Assembly (NCBI RefSeq): GCF_004134825.1 | Contig: NZ_SDPN01000044.1 | Span: forward strand, 1 to 32,607 | Source: Agromyces albus | GTDB lineage: Bacteria; Actinomycetota; Actinomycetes; Actinomycetales; Microbacteriaceae | Direction: 5' to 3' | Length of the DNA: 32,607 bases | Shown: piece after piece, positions 1 to 8,458 of the stretch | Layout: the number at the start of each line of letters is the position of its first letter | Position numbering within the stretch: position 1 is the first letter of the stretch | Notes under the pieces: generated by a model | Database searches by the model: none | Seen by the model: the letters and a program-made list of their open reading frames with translations, nothing else | Told to the model about the DNA's origin: nothing | Translations under genes and position numbers: made by a program

Positions 1-1
1 G

Positions 2-1135
2 CTCGGCGTGCTCGTGCTCGCGAAGGGCGGGCACCTCGGCGGAACGGCGGCACCCGACGCCCTCGTCGACGCGAGCGGCCGGGTCGACGAGACCCGCCGC
101 AGCGGCGCCGGCGGCAGCGCGGCCGGTAAGAGCGCGCCCCGCATCATCGAGTTCCTCGGCGAGCGCATCGAGACGACGAACACGCACGGCACCGGTTGCT
201 CGCTCTCCTCCGCGATCGCGACGCTGCGCGCCGACCTCGGCTCGTGGGAGGCCGCCGTCATCGAAGCACGCCGCTGGCTGCGCGAGTCGATCACGCACGG
301 CGCATCGCTCGAGGTGGGCGAGGGGCACGGCCCGATCAGCCACTTCGCGGGACTCTGGGAGCGCGGCGGCCTCAGCACCGCCCCGTCACCCGAGGAGATC
401 GAGTCTGACTGGTGGGCGGGCATCGCCGACGTGCGCGACGCGATCGACGAGCTCGGCTTCGTGCGCGGTCTCGCCGACGGGTCGCTCGATCGCGCCCCGT
501 TCGTGCGCTACCTCGCGCAAGACGCGCGGTATCTGCGCGATTACTCGCGAGTGCTCGCGGTCGCCTCGAGCTCGGCGACGGATGCCGCAGAGCAGGCGTT
601 CTGGGCGGCGAGCGCCCGCGGCGCGATCATCGGCGAGCTCGAATTGCACGCGAGCTGGCTCCCCGAGGGCGAGGCGTTCGCCGCCGAGCCGGATGCCGCG
701 ACCACGGGCTACCTCAACCACTTGCTCGCCACGGCGGCCAGGGGCGACTACCCCGTGCTCGCCGCGGCGCTGCTGCCGTGCTTCTGGATCTACGTCGACC
801 TCGGCGAGCGGCTCGCGGCCGGCGCGTTCGGTCCGCAGGCGCTCGCGCCGGGGCATCCGTATGCCTCATGGCTCACGACCTACGCCGATCCCGCGTTCGC
901 CGTCGCGACGTGTGAGGCGATCGGCATCGTGACGCGGCTCGCCGCCACAGCGGATGCACCGACGCGGCAGGCGATGTGGCGGGCGTTCCGCGCGTCGTCC
1001 GAGCATGAGCTCGCGTTCTTCGCCTCGCCGCTCGGCGAGCTCGACGCCCGCGACCCGGCACTGGCGCACACAGCGAACCCACAGCTGCGGGGCGGCATCC
1101 GCGGAACAGTGCACGAACCTGCCGTGTTCTCCTAG
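2..1135 (+). CDS. thiD: Fused phosphomethylpyrimidine kinase / TenA thiaminase-II (3' part)
   Basis: This is the C-terminal part of a two-domain thiamin protein; the 5' end lies outside the window and the frame is open from base 2. The first part carries the end of a ThiD (HMP/HMP-P kinase) domain: a KGGHL segment and the anion-hole motif GTGCSLSSAIA, whose Cys is the usual ribokinase-fold signature. After a linker of about 20 residues a complete TenA-like domain follows, with the QDARYL segment (Asp of the pyrimidine pocket), LLPCFWIY with the probable catalytic Cys, and SEHELAFF with the expected late Glu. ThiD phosphorylates HMP to HMP-PP; TenA hydrolyses damaged thiamin to salvage HMP, so the fusion joins salvage to re-use. 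The ThiD part has a Gly/Ala/Ser-rich insertion just before its GTGC motif. Domain calls are firm; the enzymatic specificity of TenA is family knowledge. Confidence 0.92.
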   Translation, partial: LGVLVLAKGGHLGGTAAPDALVDASGRVDETRRSGAGGSAAGKSAPRIIEFLGERIETTNTHGTGCSLSSAIATLRADLGSWEAAVIEARRWLRESITHGASLEVGEGHGPISHFAGLWERGGLSTAPSPEEIESDWWAGIADVRDAIDELGFVRGLADGSLDRAPFVRYLAQDARYLRDYSRVLAVASSSATDAAEQAFWAASARGAIIGELELHASWLPEGEAFAAEPDAATTGYLNHLLATAARGDYPVLAAALLPCFWIYVDLGERLAAGAFGPQALAPGHPYASWLTTYADPAFAVATCEAIGIVTRLAATADAPTRQAMWRAFRASSEHELAFFASPLGELDARDPALAHTANPQLRGGIRGTVHEPAVFS

Positions 1136-1138
1136 ATG

Positions 1139-1171
1139 ACGCCTGACACCACCTCAACCGGTGTCAGGCGT
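1139..1171. terminator. Hairpin terminator after thiD-tenA
   Basis: A perfect 12-bp inverted repeat (ACGCCTGACACC / GGTGTCAGGCGT) with a 9-nt loop begins 4 bases after the tenA stop. No U-run follows, as is common in high-GC actinobacteria. It lies just ahead of the msrB ribosome-binding site, so msrB must be transcribed either by read-through or from a promoter overlapping this hairpin. Confidence 0.75.
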
Positions 1172-1208
1172 GGGCACCGCAGCCAGCGGCGCCGAGATGG
1201 AGGAAACC

Positions 1209-1682
1209 GTGTCACAGGACTACCGCAAGACTCCCGAGGCGATCGATCGCCTCACCCCGCTGCAGCGCAAGGTCACGCAGGATGATGCGACGGAGCCGGC
1301 GTTCCGAAACGAGTACTGGAACAACAAGGAGCCCGGCCTCTACGTCGACGTGGTGTCGGGGCAGCCGCTCTTCGCGTCGGTCGACAAGTACGACAGCCGC
1401 TCCGGCTGGCCGAGCTTCACGAAGCCGATCGAGGGCGACGCGGTCGTCGAGAAGGTCGACCGGTCGCTCTTCATGAAGCGCGTCGAGGTGCGTTCGGCTG
1501 CTGCCGACAGCCACCTCGGGCACGTGTTCGACGACGGGCCGGCCGACGCCGGCGGCCTGCGCTACTGCATCAACTCGGCCGCGCTGCGCTTCGTGCCGCT
1601 CGCCGAGCTCGAGGAGCAGGGCTACGGTCAGTACCGCGCACTGTTCGGCGACGCCGCGCAGTCACAGAAGGAGGACGCATGA
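1209..1682 (+). CDS. msrB: Peptide-methionine (R)-S-oxide reductase MsrB, zinc-free type
   Basis: MsrB reduces the R epimer of methionine sulfoxide in proteins, repairing oxidative damage in the cytoplasm. The 157-residue product has SGWPSF, the [11 protein letters not shown] block and [11 protein letters not shown] with the catalytic Cys at 120. All four cysteines of the structural zinc site found in the CxxC class are replaced (Asp47 and Ser50 in GLYVDVVSG, Ser96 and Ala99 before HLGHVF), so it belongs to the metal-free form. The GTG start at 1209 was chosen because GGAGGA lies 5 bases upstream; an in-frame GTG at 1161 falls inside the terminator stem and would add a non-conserved tail. Its stop overlaps the msrA start (ATGA), so the two reductases are translationally coupled. 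Confidence 0.95.
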   Translation: MSQDYRKTPEAIDRLTPLQRKVTQDDATEPAFRNEYWNNKEPGLYVDVVSGQPLFASVDKYDSRSGWPSFTKPIEGDAVVEKVDRSLFMKRVEVRSAAADSHLGHVFDDGPADAGGLRYCINSAALRFVPLAELEEQGYGQYRALFGDAAQSQKEDA

Positions 1683-2200
1683 CGACCAACACCGAGACCG
1701 CCATCCTGGCCGGCGGATGCTTCTGGGGAATGCAGGACCTGATCCGCAAGCGCCCCGGGGTGATCTCGACCCGGGTCGGCTACACGGGCGGCGACGTGCC
1801 CAACGCCACCTACCGCAACCACGGAACCCACGCCGAGGCGATCGAGATCGTGTTCGACCCGTCGCAGGTGAGCTACCGCGACCTGCTCGAGTTCTTCTTC
1901 CAGATCCACGACCCGTCGACGCGCAACCGCCAGGGCAACGACATCGGCCTCAGCTACCGGTCGGCGATCTTCCCGACGACCGACGAGCAGGAGGCGATCG
2001 CCTACGACACGATCGCCGACGTGGACGAGTCGGGGCTCTGGCCGGGTCCGGCCGTGACCGAGGTCACGCCCGCCGGCCCGTTCTGGGAGGCCGAGCCCGA
2101 GCACCAGGACTACCTAGAGCGCTACCCCAACGGCTACACGTGCCACTTCGTGCGGCCCGGCTGGAAGCTCCCGCGCCGCGGTGAGGCGACCGTCGCGTAG
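1679..2200 (+). CDS. msrA: Peptide-methionine (S)-S-oxide reductase MsrA
   Basis: MsrA reduces the S epimer of methionine sulfoxide, complementing the upstream MsrB so that both diastereomers are repaired. The 173-residue product begins with the hallmark GGCFWG motif (catalytic Cys14) and keeps the [16 protein letters not shown] and [10 protein letters not shown] blocks of the family. Length is normal for bacterial MsrA. The gene starts within the msrB stop codon (4-base overlap) and ends just before a strong bidirectional hairpin. No separate promoter is visible inside msrB. Confidence 0.96.
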   Translation: MTTNTETAILAGGCFWGMQDLIRKRPGVISTRVGYTGGDVPNATYRNHGTHAEAIEIVFDPSQVSYRDLLEFFFQIHDPSTRNRQGNDIGLSYRSAIFPTTDEQEAIAYDTIADVDESGLWPGPAVTEVTPAGPFWEAEPEHQDYLERYPNGYTCHFVRPGWKLPRRGEATVA

Positions 2201-2228
2201 CTCCGGCGACCGAATACCCGAACACCTG

Positions 2229-2265
2229 AACCGCCCCGGTGACCGCTCTGGTCGCCGGGGCGGTT
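2229..2265. terminator. Bidirectional terminator between msrA and the DUF885 gene
   Basis: A 16-bp stem (AACCGCCCCGGTGACC / GGTCGCCGGGGCGGTT, one G-T wobble) with a 5-nt loop sits between two convergent genes. It starts 29 bases after the msrA stop and 23 bases after the stop of the opposite-strand gene, so it can serve both. Confidence 0.8.
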
Positions 2266-2287
2266 CGTCGTCAGTCGTCGTCCTGGA

Positions 2288-3979
2288 TCAGAGATGCTTC
2301 GCCGGCCCGGCAGGCCGAAGCGCATTGGTCCACGGCCCGGCCGCGTCGAGCGCGTCGACGTCGGCGCGGTCGCCGAGCAGCTCCCAGCGCTGCAGGGAGA
2401 GCGGCACGTTGCCGTTCAGCCACACCGAGTCGTGGAACTCGCGCAGCGAGAAGTCGGCGCCCCGCGCGATCATCGCGTCGGCGAGCAGACGCTGCACCTC
2501 CTGCTTGCCCACGTTGTACGACATCGCGAGGCCCGGGGTCGCGACGTACATCGCGGTCTCTTCAGTGGCGGTCTCGAGGTCCATCGGCACCGAGTCGACG
2601 AAGAAGCGCACCGCCTCGTCGAGGCTGAACACGCCCGTGGCGAGGTTGACGTCGACCACGACGCGCAACGCGCGCAGCCGCATGAAGTTGTACACGATCG
2701 TCTGCGAGTGCGGCGCGTCGTCGAAGAGCCCGGCGGTGAGCATTAACTCTTCGTTGTAGTGCGCGATGCCCTCGTTCGCCACCGAGTCGACGTACCGTCG
2801 GCGCAGCGGGTTCGGGTGCGCCCACGAGAGCGCGAGCTGCTGGCTGTGCGCTCCCTCGTGGATGATGCCGAGGCGAGGGTCGCGCACGTTTGCCGCCTCG
2901 AAATAGGGCAAGTCGGATGCCGGTGCTGCCACGTACGACACGGCATCCTCGCCGCGTCGCGCATCGTTCGTGAGGTCGTCGGTCACGCCGAGGAACGCGA
3001 GCGGCTCGAGGTAGGGCGGATACGCCGCGAACCGGTAGTGCCGCAGACCGGTCGGCTGGGTCAGGAGGCCGTGCTCCTCGTAGAAGTCCCGCACCTCCTG
3101 CTCTCGGGTCGACTCTTCGGCGACGAGCTCGGCGAGGTCGGCGGCGAGCTCGGCCGGCGGAAGGTCGCGGTACCGATTGCGCGTGACCGTCTCGGCCACG
3201 ACGCTGCGCCGGTAGTCCTGCAGGGCGGCGCGCACGAGCTCTTCGGGCTCGGCCGCGACGAGCGCAATATGCCGCAGGTACCAGACGAACGCGTCACGGC
3301 CCACGACCGCATCGGGGCCGAGTCGATCGGCCGTGCGTACGAGCCAGTCGGCATAGCGGGTGAGGGCGACGCTCGCGGCGGGCTGCACATCGGCGAGCGC
3401 GCTCGCGGTCGCGTCATCCACGAACGGCGACAGTGCCTCGACCGACTCGGCGAGGCGCGGGCCGATGTCGTCGAGCTGCGCCGCCGCGACCCGGGCGAGG
3501 GTTGCGACGCCCGCCCGCTCGAGGTTCGCGATCGCCTGGTCGACGCCGGCGGGCATGGCGGCGAGCACCTGCACGAGCGCAGCCTTCCGCGCGCCCTCGA
3601 CGGGTGCCGGCCGCAGCAGCAGGTCGAACCACGGCCCGAGGATCTGGCTCGTGAGGAAGACGGCGTCGCGCTCCCAGTTGCGCAGCACGTCGAGCTCCCA
3701 GTGCACTCGCGCAAGCGCGGAACCGAGCAGGCGATGGTCGACCTGCGCCGCGACCGGCGACGAGATCATCGCGGCCGAGGCATCCGCTGCTCGCCATCGC
3801 TCGGCGAACTGCGCGAGCTCGCCGCGCTGCACCTCGATCGCCGCGGGGTCGAATCGCGGCAACCACGCCGCCGGGCGCTCGATTCGCGGGATGTCGTCTC
3901 CCGAGCGGAACGAGTTCACCGCACGCCACGACCAGAAGTCGGCGCTGAGACGATCGAGGTCGGTTGCGTGCGACGTCAT
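2288..3979 (-). CDS. DUF885 family zinc metallopeptidase-like protein
   Basis: The 563-residue product is a DUF885 protein, a family related to gluzincin metallopeptidases. Near the C-terminus it has HEGAH (residues 374-378), a good HExxH zinc site, followed 25 residues later by ANEGIAHYNEE (Glu403), the expected third ligand region. The N-terminal half is helical and poorly conserved. No signal peptide or membrane segment is seen, so it is probably cytoplasmic; the substrate is unknown. The ATG at 3979 is preferred over a frame extending to 4585 because the extension runs antisense through the GNAT gene, and because TATCGT lies 7 bases before this ATG, fitting a leaderless transcript. It is divergent from the GNAT gene and ends at a shared terminator. 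Confidence 0.85.
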   Translation of the reverse strand: MTSHATDLDRLSADFWSWRAVNSFRSGDDIPRIERPAAWLPRFDPAAIEVQRGELAQFAERWRAADASAAMISSPVAAQVDHRLLGSALARVHWELDVLRNWERDAVFLTSQILGPWFDLLLRPAPVEGARKAALVQVLAAMPAGVDQAIANLERAGVATLARVAAAQLDDIGPRLAESVEALSPFVDDATASALADVQPAASVALTRYADWLVRTADRLGPDAVVGRDAFVWYLRHIALVAAEPEELVRAALQDYRRSVVAETVTRNRYRDLPPAELAADLAELVAEESTREQEVRDFYEEHGLLTQPTGLRHYRFAAYPPYLEPLAFLGVTDDLTNDARRGEDAVSYVAAPASDLPYFEAANVRDPRLGIIHEGAHSQQLALSWAHPNPLRRRYVDSVANEGIAHYNEELMLTAGLFDDAPHSQTIVYNFMRLRALRVVVDVNLATGVFSLDEAVRFFVDSVPMDLETATEETAMYVATPGLAMSYNVGKQEVQRLLADAMIARGADFSLREFHDSVWLNGNVPLSLQRWELLGDRADVDALDAAGPWTNALRPAGPAKHL

Positions 3980-3986
3980 GACGGCC

Positions 3987-3992
3987 ACGATA
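3987..3992 (-). promoter_or_regulatory. -10 box of a probable leaderless promoter (DUF885 gene)
   Basis: On the minus strand TATCGT lies 7 bases ahead of the ATG, with no Shine-Dalgarno sequence. This fits a transcript starting at the start codon. No good -35 was seen. Confidence 0.5.
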
Positions 3993-4032
3993 GACCCGGG
4001 CTCCGACAGAGCGCCCCAGAATCGGTCTGCTT

Positions 4033-4038
4033 TAGTAT
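4033..4038 (+). promoter_or_regulatory. -10 box of a probable leaderless promoter (GNAT gene)
   Basis: TAGTAT lies 7 bases before the ATG at 4046 and mirrors the arrangement on the opposite strand of this short divergent gap. An upstream in-frame ATG at 4037 falls inside this box, which argues against that start. Confidence 0.5.
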
Positions 4039-4045
4039 GGCGAGC

Positions 4046-4600
4046 ATGGCGAAGATGGAAGACGCCCCTGCGGTGCAGGCGCTGATTCGGCCGGCGACTG
4101 AGAGCGACGTAGAGGTCATCCATCGATTCATCGTCGAGCTTGCTAAGGCCGAGGATTTCCCTGGTACGGTGACCGCGCGGCCCGAGGATGTCGCTGACGC
4201 GTTGTTCGCCGCAGATGCGGTGGCAGAGGCCGTGGTCGCTGTCGTGGATGGCGAGCCGGCTGGCTTCGCGTTGTTCTATCCGACCTACAGCACGGTGTTG
4301 GGTCGGCGGGGCATCCACCTGGAGGATCTGTACGTTTCCGAGAGGCATCGGGGCAGCGGTCTGGGGCGGGAGATTCTCGCGCACTTGGCGAACGTCGCCG
4401 TTCAGCGGGGCTGTGCGCGGCTTGAATGGTGGGTGCTTCGCACCAACGTGGCGGCGCTGCGATTCTACGCTCGCCTCCAGGCGAGAGACCTCGATGAGAT
4501 CGAGATCCTTCGGCTTGATGGTCGACCACTTCTCGATCTCGCTTCGAGTGTCGCGGGAGAAGCGCTGACCCCGAGACGGGTTCACGAAGCATCATCCTGA
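4046..4600 (+). CDS. GNAT family N-acetyltransferase (diamine/SSAT-like)
   Basis: A single GNAT domain of about 184 residues that would transfer an acetyl group from acetyl-CoA to a small amine or similar acceptor. Strand 4 and the acetyl-CoA loop are clear: LEDLYVSERHRGSGLGREIL, with the R-G-S-G-L-G pyrophosphate-binding motif, then a LEWWVLRTNVAALRFY segment. The LEDLYV and NVAALRFY wording resembles diamine (spermidine/spermine-type) acetyltransferases, but the substrate cannot be fixed from sequence. The start is one of three close in-frame ATGs (4037, 4046, 4055). The gene is visibly less GC-biased at third positions than its neighbours (GCGTTGTTC, GTGTTGGGT, TTCGCGTTG runs), which may indicate recent acquisition. 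Confidence 0.8.
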   Translation: MAKMEDAPAVQALIRPATESDVEVIHRFIVELAKAEDFPGTVTARPEDVADALFAADAVAEAVVAVVDGEPAGFALFYPTYSTVLGRRGIHLEDLYVSERHRGSGLGREILAHLANVAVQRGCARLEWWVLRTNVAALRFYARLQARDLDEIEILRLDGRPLLDLASSVAGEALTPRRVHEASS

Positions 4601-4637
4601 TCGCGCAACGATCGACCGCGGGAATGAGACCTCCTCG

Positions 4638-5687
4638 ATGCGAGACGACGAACTGGTGCTCGTCACCGGCGGCACGGGCTTCGTCGGAGTGCACTGCGTC
4701 GTGCAGCTCCTCGATGCCGGCTACCGGGTGCGCACGACGTTGCGGTCGTCGAGCCGCGCCGATGAGGTGCGTGAGATGGTGCGGGTGGGCGGCGCCGATC
4801 CTGTGCACCTCGAGTTCGTCGAGGCCGACCTCCTGCACGACGACGGCTGGCACGCTGCCGCTGCGGGCGCGAGGTACGTGCTGCACGTGGCATCCCCGTT
4901 CCCGGTGCGCCAGCCGAAGAACGCGAACGAGCTCATCAGGCCCGCGCGCGAGGGAACGCTGCGCGTGCTGGGAGCGGCTCGCGATGCCGGTGTGCGACGG
5001 GTGGTGCTCACCTCGTCGTTCGCGGCGATCGGGTACGGGCGGCCCGACCCCGGCCGGCCCCGGCCCTACACGGAAGAGGACTGGACCGACCTGTCCGCCC
5101 CGCGCCTCCCGCCGTACACGAGGTCGAAGACCATCGCCGAGCGCGCAGCATGGGACTTCATCGGCCAGGTCGAGCGCGACCGCGGCGACCTCGAGCTCGC
5201 GGTCGTGAACCCCGTGCCGATCTTCGGGCCGGCGCTCGGGCGCGAACTCTCCACGTCGGTCGAGCTGTTGCTCGGCCTGCTGAACGGGCACGTGCCCGCC
5301 GTGCCGAACGGCTCGACCACCGGCGTCGACGTGCGCGACGTCGCCGACCTGCATGTACGGGCGATGACGCATCCGGATGCCGCGGGCGAACGGTTCCTCG
5401 CGATCTCGGGCGACCCCATCACCTTCCCAGATCTCGCGAAGCTGCTGCGCGAGCGGCTCGGCCCCGACGCGAAACGCGTGCCCACGCGGGTGCTCCCCGA
5501 TTGGCTCGTCCGAGTGGGCGCCCTCGTCAGCACCGAGTTGCGAGCGGTCGCGCCGCAATTGCGCCGCAGGCAAGGCGCATCGAGCGCGAAGGCCGAGCGG
5601 ATGCTCGGGTGGCGTCCGCGCCCGCTCGACGAGGCCGTCGTCGCCTCGGCCGAGAGCCTCGTGCGACTCGGGCTCGTCAGGCCCTGA
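4638..5687 (+). CDS. Extended SDR oxidoreductase (dihydroflavonol reductase-like)
   Basis: A 349-residue NAD(P)-dependent reductase of the extended short-chain dehydrogenase class. The Rossmann nucleotide site TGGTGFVG is at residues 10-17, the catalytic Ser is in VVLTSSFAAIGYG and the catalytic pair is in PYTRSK (YxxxK). The spacing and the RSSSRADEV segment after the second beta strand match the dihydroflavonol-4-reductase/aldehyde reductase-like subgroup, often NADPH-dependent, which reduces aldehydes or ketones in bacteria. The substrate is unknown. The gene stands alone between the GNAT gene (37 bases upstream) and a hydrolase gene (57 bases downstream) in the same direction, so co-transcription is possible. 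No convincing ribosome-binding site precedes the chosen ATG. Confidence 0.87.
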   Translation: MRDDELVLVTGGTGFVGVHCVVQLLDAGYRVRTTLRSSSRADEVREMVRVGGADPVHLEFVEADLLHDDGWHAAAAGARYVLHVASPFPVRQPKNANELIRPAREGTLRVLGAARDAGVRRVVLTSSFAAIGYGRPDPGRPRPYTEEDWTDLSAPRLPPYTRSKTIAERAAWDFIGQVERDRGDLELAVVNPVPIFGPALGRELSTSVELLLGLLNGHVPAVPNGSTTGVDVRDVADLHVRAMTHPDAAGERFLAISGDPITFPDLAKLLRERLGPDAKRVPTRVLPDWLVRVGALVSTELRAVAPQLRRRQGASSAKAERMLGWRPRPLDEAVVASAESLVRLGLVRP

Positions 5688-5744
5688 ACGGGGTATTGCG
5701 TCACGGGGGCGACGGAGGCAACCTGAGATCGGAGAGGTCGCATC

Positions 5745-6425
5745 ATGGCCCGCAACGATTCGACCGGATCAGAAGCCCGAATCCCGGTTCGGATTCCGCA
5801 CCGCGACATCGAACTCGATGGCGACCTCACTGTGCCCGCACATCCGCGCGGTCTCGTGGTCTTCGCGCACGGGAGCGGTAGCGGGCGTCACAGCCCGCGG
5901 AACCAGCACGTCGCGGCCGACCTCGTCGCGGCGGGGTTCGCCACGCTGCTCATGGACCTGCTCACCCAAGCCGAGGAAGCCGTCGATGTCGAGACGAGGG
6001 AGCATCGATTCGACATCCCCCTGCTCGCCGCTCGAGTGGTCTCGGCGATCGACTGGGCGCAGGGCGTTCCGGATGTCGCGGAGCTGCCGGTCATCGCATT
6101 CGGCGCGAGCACCGGCGCCGCCGCCGCGCTCGTCGCCGCGGCCAAGCGACCCGACCGGGTGGCGGGCGTCGTCTCGAGGGGCGGCAGGCCCGACCTCGCG
6201 GGCGACGCGCTCGCCGACGTGCGCGCCCCCGTGCTGCTCATCGTCGGCGGGAACGACCTCGTCGTGATCCAGCTCAACGAGGATGCCACGCACGAGCTGA
6301 CCGCGCCGTTCGACATCCGGATCGTCCCAGGCGCAACGCACCTCTTCGAGGAGCCCGGCGCGCTCGATCAGGTGATCGACCTCGTACTCGAGGCGCTCGA
6401 TCGGTGGCTGCCGGCTCACGCATGA
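5745..6425 (+). CDS. Alpha/beta hydrolase, dienelactone hydrolase-like
   Basis: A compact 226-residue alpha/beta hydrolase. The oxyanion strand FAHGSGSGRHSPRN, the nucleophile elbow FGASTG (Ser122), VGGNDLVV (Asp171) and GATHLFEE (His199) give a complete catalytic triad. The SGSGRHSPRNQHVA wording is typical of the small actinobacterial hydrolases that occur alone or fused to a phosphoribosyltransferase; here there is no fusion partner. No signal peptide, so cytoplasmic. GGAGAGG lies 7 bases ahead of the ATG and supports this start. It converges on the GH127 gene with only 27 bases between stops and no evident terminator. Confidence 0.87.
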   Translation: MARNDSTGSEARIPVRIPHRDIELDGDLTVPAHPRGLVVFAHGSGSGRHSPRNQHVAADLVAAGFATLLMDLLTQAEEAVDVETREHRFDIPLLAARVVSAIDWAQGVPDVAELPVIAFGASTGAAAALVAAAKRPDRVAGVVSRGGRPDLAGDALADVRAPVLLIVGGNDLVVIQLNEDATHELTAPFDIRIVPGATHLFEEPGALDQVIDLVLEALDRWLPAHA

Positions 6426-6452
6426 GCGCCGCGCCCCAGCACGCACCCGCAA

Positions 6453-8456
6453 CTACGCCGGCAGCCACACGCGCATCGTCGACGGTCCGCGCTGTGCCCA
6501 CTCGTGATACGGCACAAGGGCGACTTCGTGCACGGATGCCTCAGCCGGCGCCGCGTCGACCTCGTCGCCGTACGGCCACGGCCCGATCTCGGGATGCCGC
6601 CCCCGCACGGCGACGAGCACGTGCCCGTCGGCCTCGCGCGGCGGAACGGTGGCGTCGAGCAGGATGTCCGCGACATCCGTCGCCGTGATGCCCGCCTCGG
6701 CCAGGTCGACCGACTCGAGCGCGAAAACCTCGGGGCCGCGTTCGACCACGAGGCATCCGCGCACCGCATCGATACGGGGGTCGGGCGAGGTGAACCGCGG
6801 CGCGACCGGGAGCTCGAGCTCGACGCGCTCGCCGGCCGCGAAGGCGCGCGTCACGCGGGCGTAGCCGGGCTCGAGCGACGCCGATGCCTCGGGCACCTCG
6901 GCCCCTGCCGCGTCGCGCACGACGAGCGACGCGCCCGCCGCCCATGCCGGAACCCGCAGTGAGAGGGTCCACGGCTCGGCGGCATCCGTCAGCACCTGTA
7001 CTCCCACCGAGCCCTCGGCCGGGTACGCCGTCTCGACCTCGAGGGCGATCTCGGTGCCGCCGTCGAGTGTCGTGCGGATCGACGCGGGCGCGTACTGGTG
7101 CAGTTGCACGCCGCCGGCGTCGGCGGTCGCGACGTAGGCCGCCAGGCTCGCGAACGTGCGCGCCACGTTGGGCGGGCAGCACGACACCTCGAACCACGGC
7201 GCCCGCAGCGACGACGACGCGCGCGGCGACACCTCGTCGGCTGAAGCGTGCTCGGCCGGCCGGCGCTGGTGCAGCGTGTTGGCGTAGTAGAACGAGGTGC
7301 CCTCGGCCGACGGCGAGGTCGCCACGACGTTGAAGAGCGTGCGCTCGATGAGGTCGGCGTAACGCGACTCGCCCTCGGCGAGCAGCATCCGCCAGCTGAA
7401 CATGATCGACGCGACGCCCGCGCACGTCTCGGAGTAGGCGCGATCGGAGGGGAGCTCGAAGTCGTCGCCGAATGCCTCGTCCTGGTGGTGCGAGCCCTGC
7501 CCGCCCGTCACGTAGGTGCGGCGCGCGACCGTGTTCGTCCACTGGCGCTCGAGCGCACCGAGCAGCTCGGTATCGCCGGTCTCGACGGCGAGGTCGACGG
7601 CGCCCGCGGCGAGGTAGTTGGCCCGCACGGCGTGACCGCGCAGCACGTCGGCCTCGCGCACGGGAAGGTCGTCCTGATAGTACGAGCGGCCGAACTCGAT
7701 GTCGGGCAGCACGCCCGTGCCGTGACGCTCGACGAACAGCTGCGCCTGGCGCAGGTAGCGCTCGTCGCCGGTCACACGCGAGAGCTCGACGAGCCCCAAC
7801 TCGATCTCGGCGTGGCCGCACATCGACTGGATGCCGTCGTCGCCGAACACCTCGCACACGAGATCCGCCGCGCGTCGGGCGATGTCGATGAGCCCATCGT
7901 CGGCGTCGGGGCGAGTGCGCACCCGGGCGACCGCGGCCTGGAACAAGTGGCCGAGGCAGTACAGCTCGTGGCCCCACTCGAGGTTCTTCCACCGCGGCTC
8001 CTGCCCCGGCCGGCCGAACCGCGTGTTCAGGTAACCGTCAGTCTCTTGCGCGGCGGCGACCCGGTCGACGACCGAGCGGAACTGCGCTTCGAGTTCGGCG
8101 ATCGCGCCGGCGTCGGCTGCGTCATCCGCTGCACTGAGGCGCCCGATCTCCCATGCCACGGCCTCGAGGTACTTGTAGACCTCGGAGTCCGAGAACTCGC
8201 GGCCTCGCCGGCCCTCGGGAAGCGCTCCGGATGCCGCGAGGTCGAAGTTCGCGATCCACCCCTCGCGCTCGAGCCAGCCGGCGATGTGCGAAAGGGTCGC
8301 CGTGCCGTTGACACGCTGCCGCTCGCCCCAGAACCCGCCGCGAATCGTCACCTCGTCGAGTCCGAGCGGACGGAGGGCGGCGTGCGATGGCGCGACGGGC
8401 GCGATGGGTGCCGCGGCGGCGCGAGCGGGGGACGTGGTGTGAGTGGTGAAGGTCAT
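6453..8456 (-). CDS. Glycoside hydrolase family 127 (beta-L-arabinofuranosidase-like)
   Basis: The 667-residue product is a GH127 (formerly DUF1680) enzyme; characterised members release beta-L-arabinofuranose from plant or bacterial glycans. The unusual zinc-cysteine active site is complete: SETCAG gives Glu343 and Cys345, and EVSCCPPN gives Cys426 and Cys427, of which the first is the expected nucleophile; Glu327 in HHQDEAFG is the likely acid/base. An N-terminal alpha/alpha barrel precedes a C-terminal beta-sandwich. There is no signal peptide, so it acts on imported oligosaccharide. The ATG at 8456 has AAAGGA 5 bases upstream; an alternative ATG at 8462 overlaps the permease stop as ATGA but leaves no room for a ribosome-binding site. 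It is the last gene of the locus A operon. Confidence 0.93.
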   Translation of the reverse strand: MTFTTHTTSPARAAAAPIAPVAPSHAALRPLGLDEVTIRGGFWGERQRVNGTATLSHIAGWLEREGWIANFDLAASGALPEGRRGREFSDSEVYKYLEAVAWEIGRLSAADDAADAGAIAELEAQFRSVVDRVAAAQETDGYLNTRFGRPGQEPRWKNLEWGHELYCLGHLFQAAVARVRTRPDADDGLIDIARRAADLVCEVFGDDGIQSMCGHAEIELGLVELSRVTGDERYLRQAQLFVERHGTGVLPDIEFGRSYYQDDLPVREADVLRGHAVRANYLAAGAVDLAVETGDTELLGALERQWTNTVARRTYVTGGQGSHHQDEAFGDDFELPSDRAYSETCAGVASIMFSWRMLLAEGESRYADLIERTLFNVVATSPSAEGTSFYYANTLHQRRPAEHASADEVSPRASSSLRAPWFEVSCCPPNVARTFASLAAYVATADAGGVQLHQYAPASIRTTLDGGTEIALEVETAYPAEGSVGVQVLTDAAEPWTLSLRVPAWAAGASLVVRDAAGAEVPEASASLEPGYARVTRAFAAGERVELELPVAPRFTSPDPRIDAVRGCLVVERGPEVFALESVDLAEAGITATDVADILLDATVPPREADGHVLVAVRGRHPEIGPWPYGDEVDAAPAEASVHEVALVPYHEWAQRGPSTMRVWLPA

Positions 8457-8458
8457 GT

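Noticed and set aside
2759..4600. Long plus-strand frame running antisense through the DUF885 gene into the GNAT gene
   Set aside because: Only the part from about 4046 has protein-like sequence; the rest is Arg-rich antisense shadow of the DUF885 gene caused by high GC3.
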